From: Desulfurococcaceae archaeon MEX13E-LK6-19
Lineage (GTDB): Archaea > Thermoproteota > Thermoprotei_A > Sulfolobales > Desulfurococcaceae
DNA: 64,000 bases
Direction of reading: 5' to 3'
Assembly (NCBI GenBank): GCA_029637525.1
Contig: CP072660.1
Location: 1,265,612 to 1,329,611 of the forward strand
A program made the position numbers and the translations under genes. The notes under the pieces are model-generated. The model was not told where the DNA came from. It saw only the letters and a list, made by a program, of their open reading frames with translations, and searched no databases. This document shows positions 63,499 to 64,000 of this stretch, piece after piece; within the stretch, counting starts at the first letter, position 1; each line of letters begins with the position of its first letter.

Positions 63499-63892
63499 TG
63501 CATCCGCTCTTTCAGCATTTATACTCAAGGAACCAGGGTGGAGGGCTCTATCAAAATATCTCATAAACTCTGTGTCCGTAGACCATATTGTTAAGGAGGT
63601 TACTAACTCCATATGGAAGGCATGTGTGCTAAAGAAGATCATGAGTATTAATGAAGCATTAAAGCTTTACATGATTATGTCGTCTATGATAGGCGTGAAT
63701 ATAGTCCTTGAGCCCGAGGACAAGTATATAGAAAAAGCACTCAAAATAGCGCTAAACCATAAGATCACTGTCTACGATGCACTATATCTCGCTCTAGCCA
63801 AGGAAAAGAACTTGCCGTTGTTAACATTAGATGAAAAGCAAGCTCAAGTAGCTGAAAGATTGGGCATAGAGATAATACATTTTAAAACATAA
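63485..63892 (+). CDS. vapC: VapC-type PIN-domain toxin
   Basis: A 135-residue PIN-domain ribonuclease. The acidic metal ligands are visible: Asp5 in VVDASALSAFI, Glu near VKEVTNSIW, Asp in TVYDALYLALA and Asp in LTLDEKQ. GTG start with GGAGG 4 nt upstream, inside the end of the antitoxin gene. VapC enzymes cleave tRNA, rRNA or mRNA when not bound by VapB. No other gene follows before the window end. Confidence 0.87.
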   Translation: MIVVDASALSAFILKEPGWRALSKYLINSVSVDHIVKEVTNSIWKACVLKKIMSINEALKLYMIMSSMIGVNIVLEPEDKYIEKALKIALNHKITVYDALYLALAKEKNLPLLTLDEKQAQVAERLGIEIIHFKT

Positions 63893-64000
63893 TAGAATCA
63901 TGTAAAGAGACAAACCATAAAATATTGACTATGAAAAGATTCATATAATCGTATTGAAAAACACTTTTCTTCAATAAAATAAAACCCAATACAAACCTTA

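Noticed and set aside
1-64000. tRNA, rRNA, CRISPR or insertion sequence
   Set aside because: I looked in intergenic regions for the conserved T-arm GGTTCRAATCC and its complement, for regularly spaced repeats and for transposase-like frames, and found none.

Overview
The window looks like chromosomal DNA of an anaerobic, hyperthermophilic crenarchaeon, probably a Desulfurococcales member close to Staphylothermus or Desulfurococcus. This is inferred from several things: an archaeal-type PEP carboxylase, an Mrp/Mbh-like antiporter module, archaeal families such as a Hef-like helicase, DUF89, and a PP-loop protein with PUA and ferredoxin domains, AT-rich intergenic DNA with TATA boxes, very frequent TTG and GTG starts preceded by GGTG or GGAGG, and a VapBC pair. 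I saw no rRNA, tRNA, CRISPR array or insertion sequence.

Layout. 1-3.7 kb: housekeeping genes (small zinc-ribbon protein, PEP carboxylase, methyltransferase, TrkA-C membrane protein). 3.9-11.1 kb: a run of plus-strand cell-surface genes and the most interesting part of the window. Two C-terminally anchored secreted proteins are followed by a winged-helix regulator, two paralogous TasA/camelysin-like filament subunits, a large polytopic signal peptidase I and a DUF5305 membrane protein. 11.1-23.5 kb: mostly minus-strand genes (Hef-like helicase, endonuclease IV-like TIM barrel, flavin reductase, two GH130-like propellers, several unknown membrane proteins) plus an SDR oxidoreductase. 23.6-38 kb: PepSY-like membrane protein, DUF89 phosphatase, alkaline-phosphatase superfamily enzyme, ABC exporter, S9 peptidase and a very large Trp-rich surface protein. 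38-41.2 kb: PadR-like regulator, Hsp20, and a sulfate-activation locus (ATP sulfurylase and DUF2061) bracketed by two paralogous ribbon-helix-helix proteins. 41.2-51.7 kb: a surface-glycan cluster (flippase, three glycosyltransferases, GalU, UDP-sugar dehydrogenase, two alkaline-phosphatase superfamily enzymes). 51.8-54.3 kb: amidohydrolase and creatininase family. 54.3-60.1 kb: cation-efflux transporter and a four-gene Mrp/Mbh-like antiporter module. 60.3-64 kb: unknown helical protein, PP-loop/PUA/ferredoxin protein and VapBC.

How the parts work together. The signal peptidase probably processes the two filament precursors, and DUF5305 probably assists assembly. Together they resemble bacterial TapA-SipW-TasA and the archaeal bundling-pilus system. 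GalU and UDP-sugar dehydrogenase should supply UDP-uronate to the neighbouring glycosyltransferases, and the product would be moved by the flippase. ATP sulfurylase without an APS kinase in the window could feed sulfation or another use of APS. The Mrp-like module carries antiporter subunits but none of the MrpE/F/G or hydrogenase subunits, so it must either work with a partner encoded elsewhere or act as a reduced complex.

Non-coding signals worth checking are a C/D-box-like RNA antisense at about 4840-4897, a GC-rich hairpin island at 60062-60165, four phased TTAATTA repeats upstream of a ribbon-helix-helix gene, and a truncated membrane-anchor fragment at 40772-40894.
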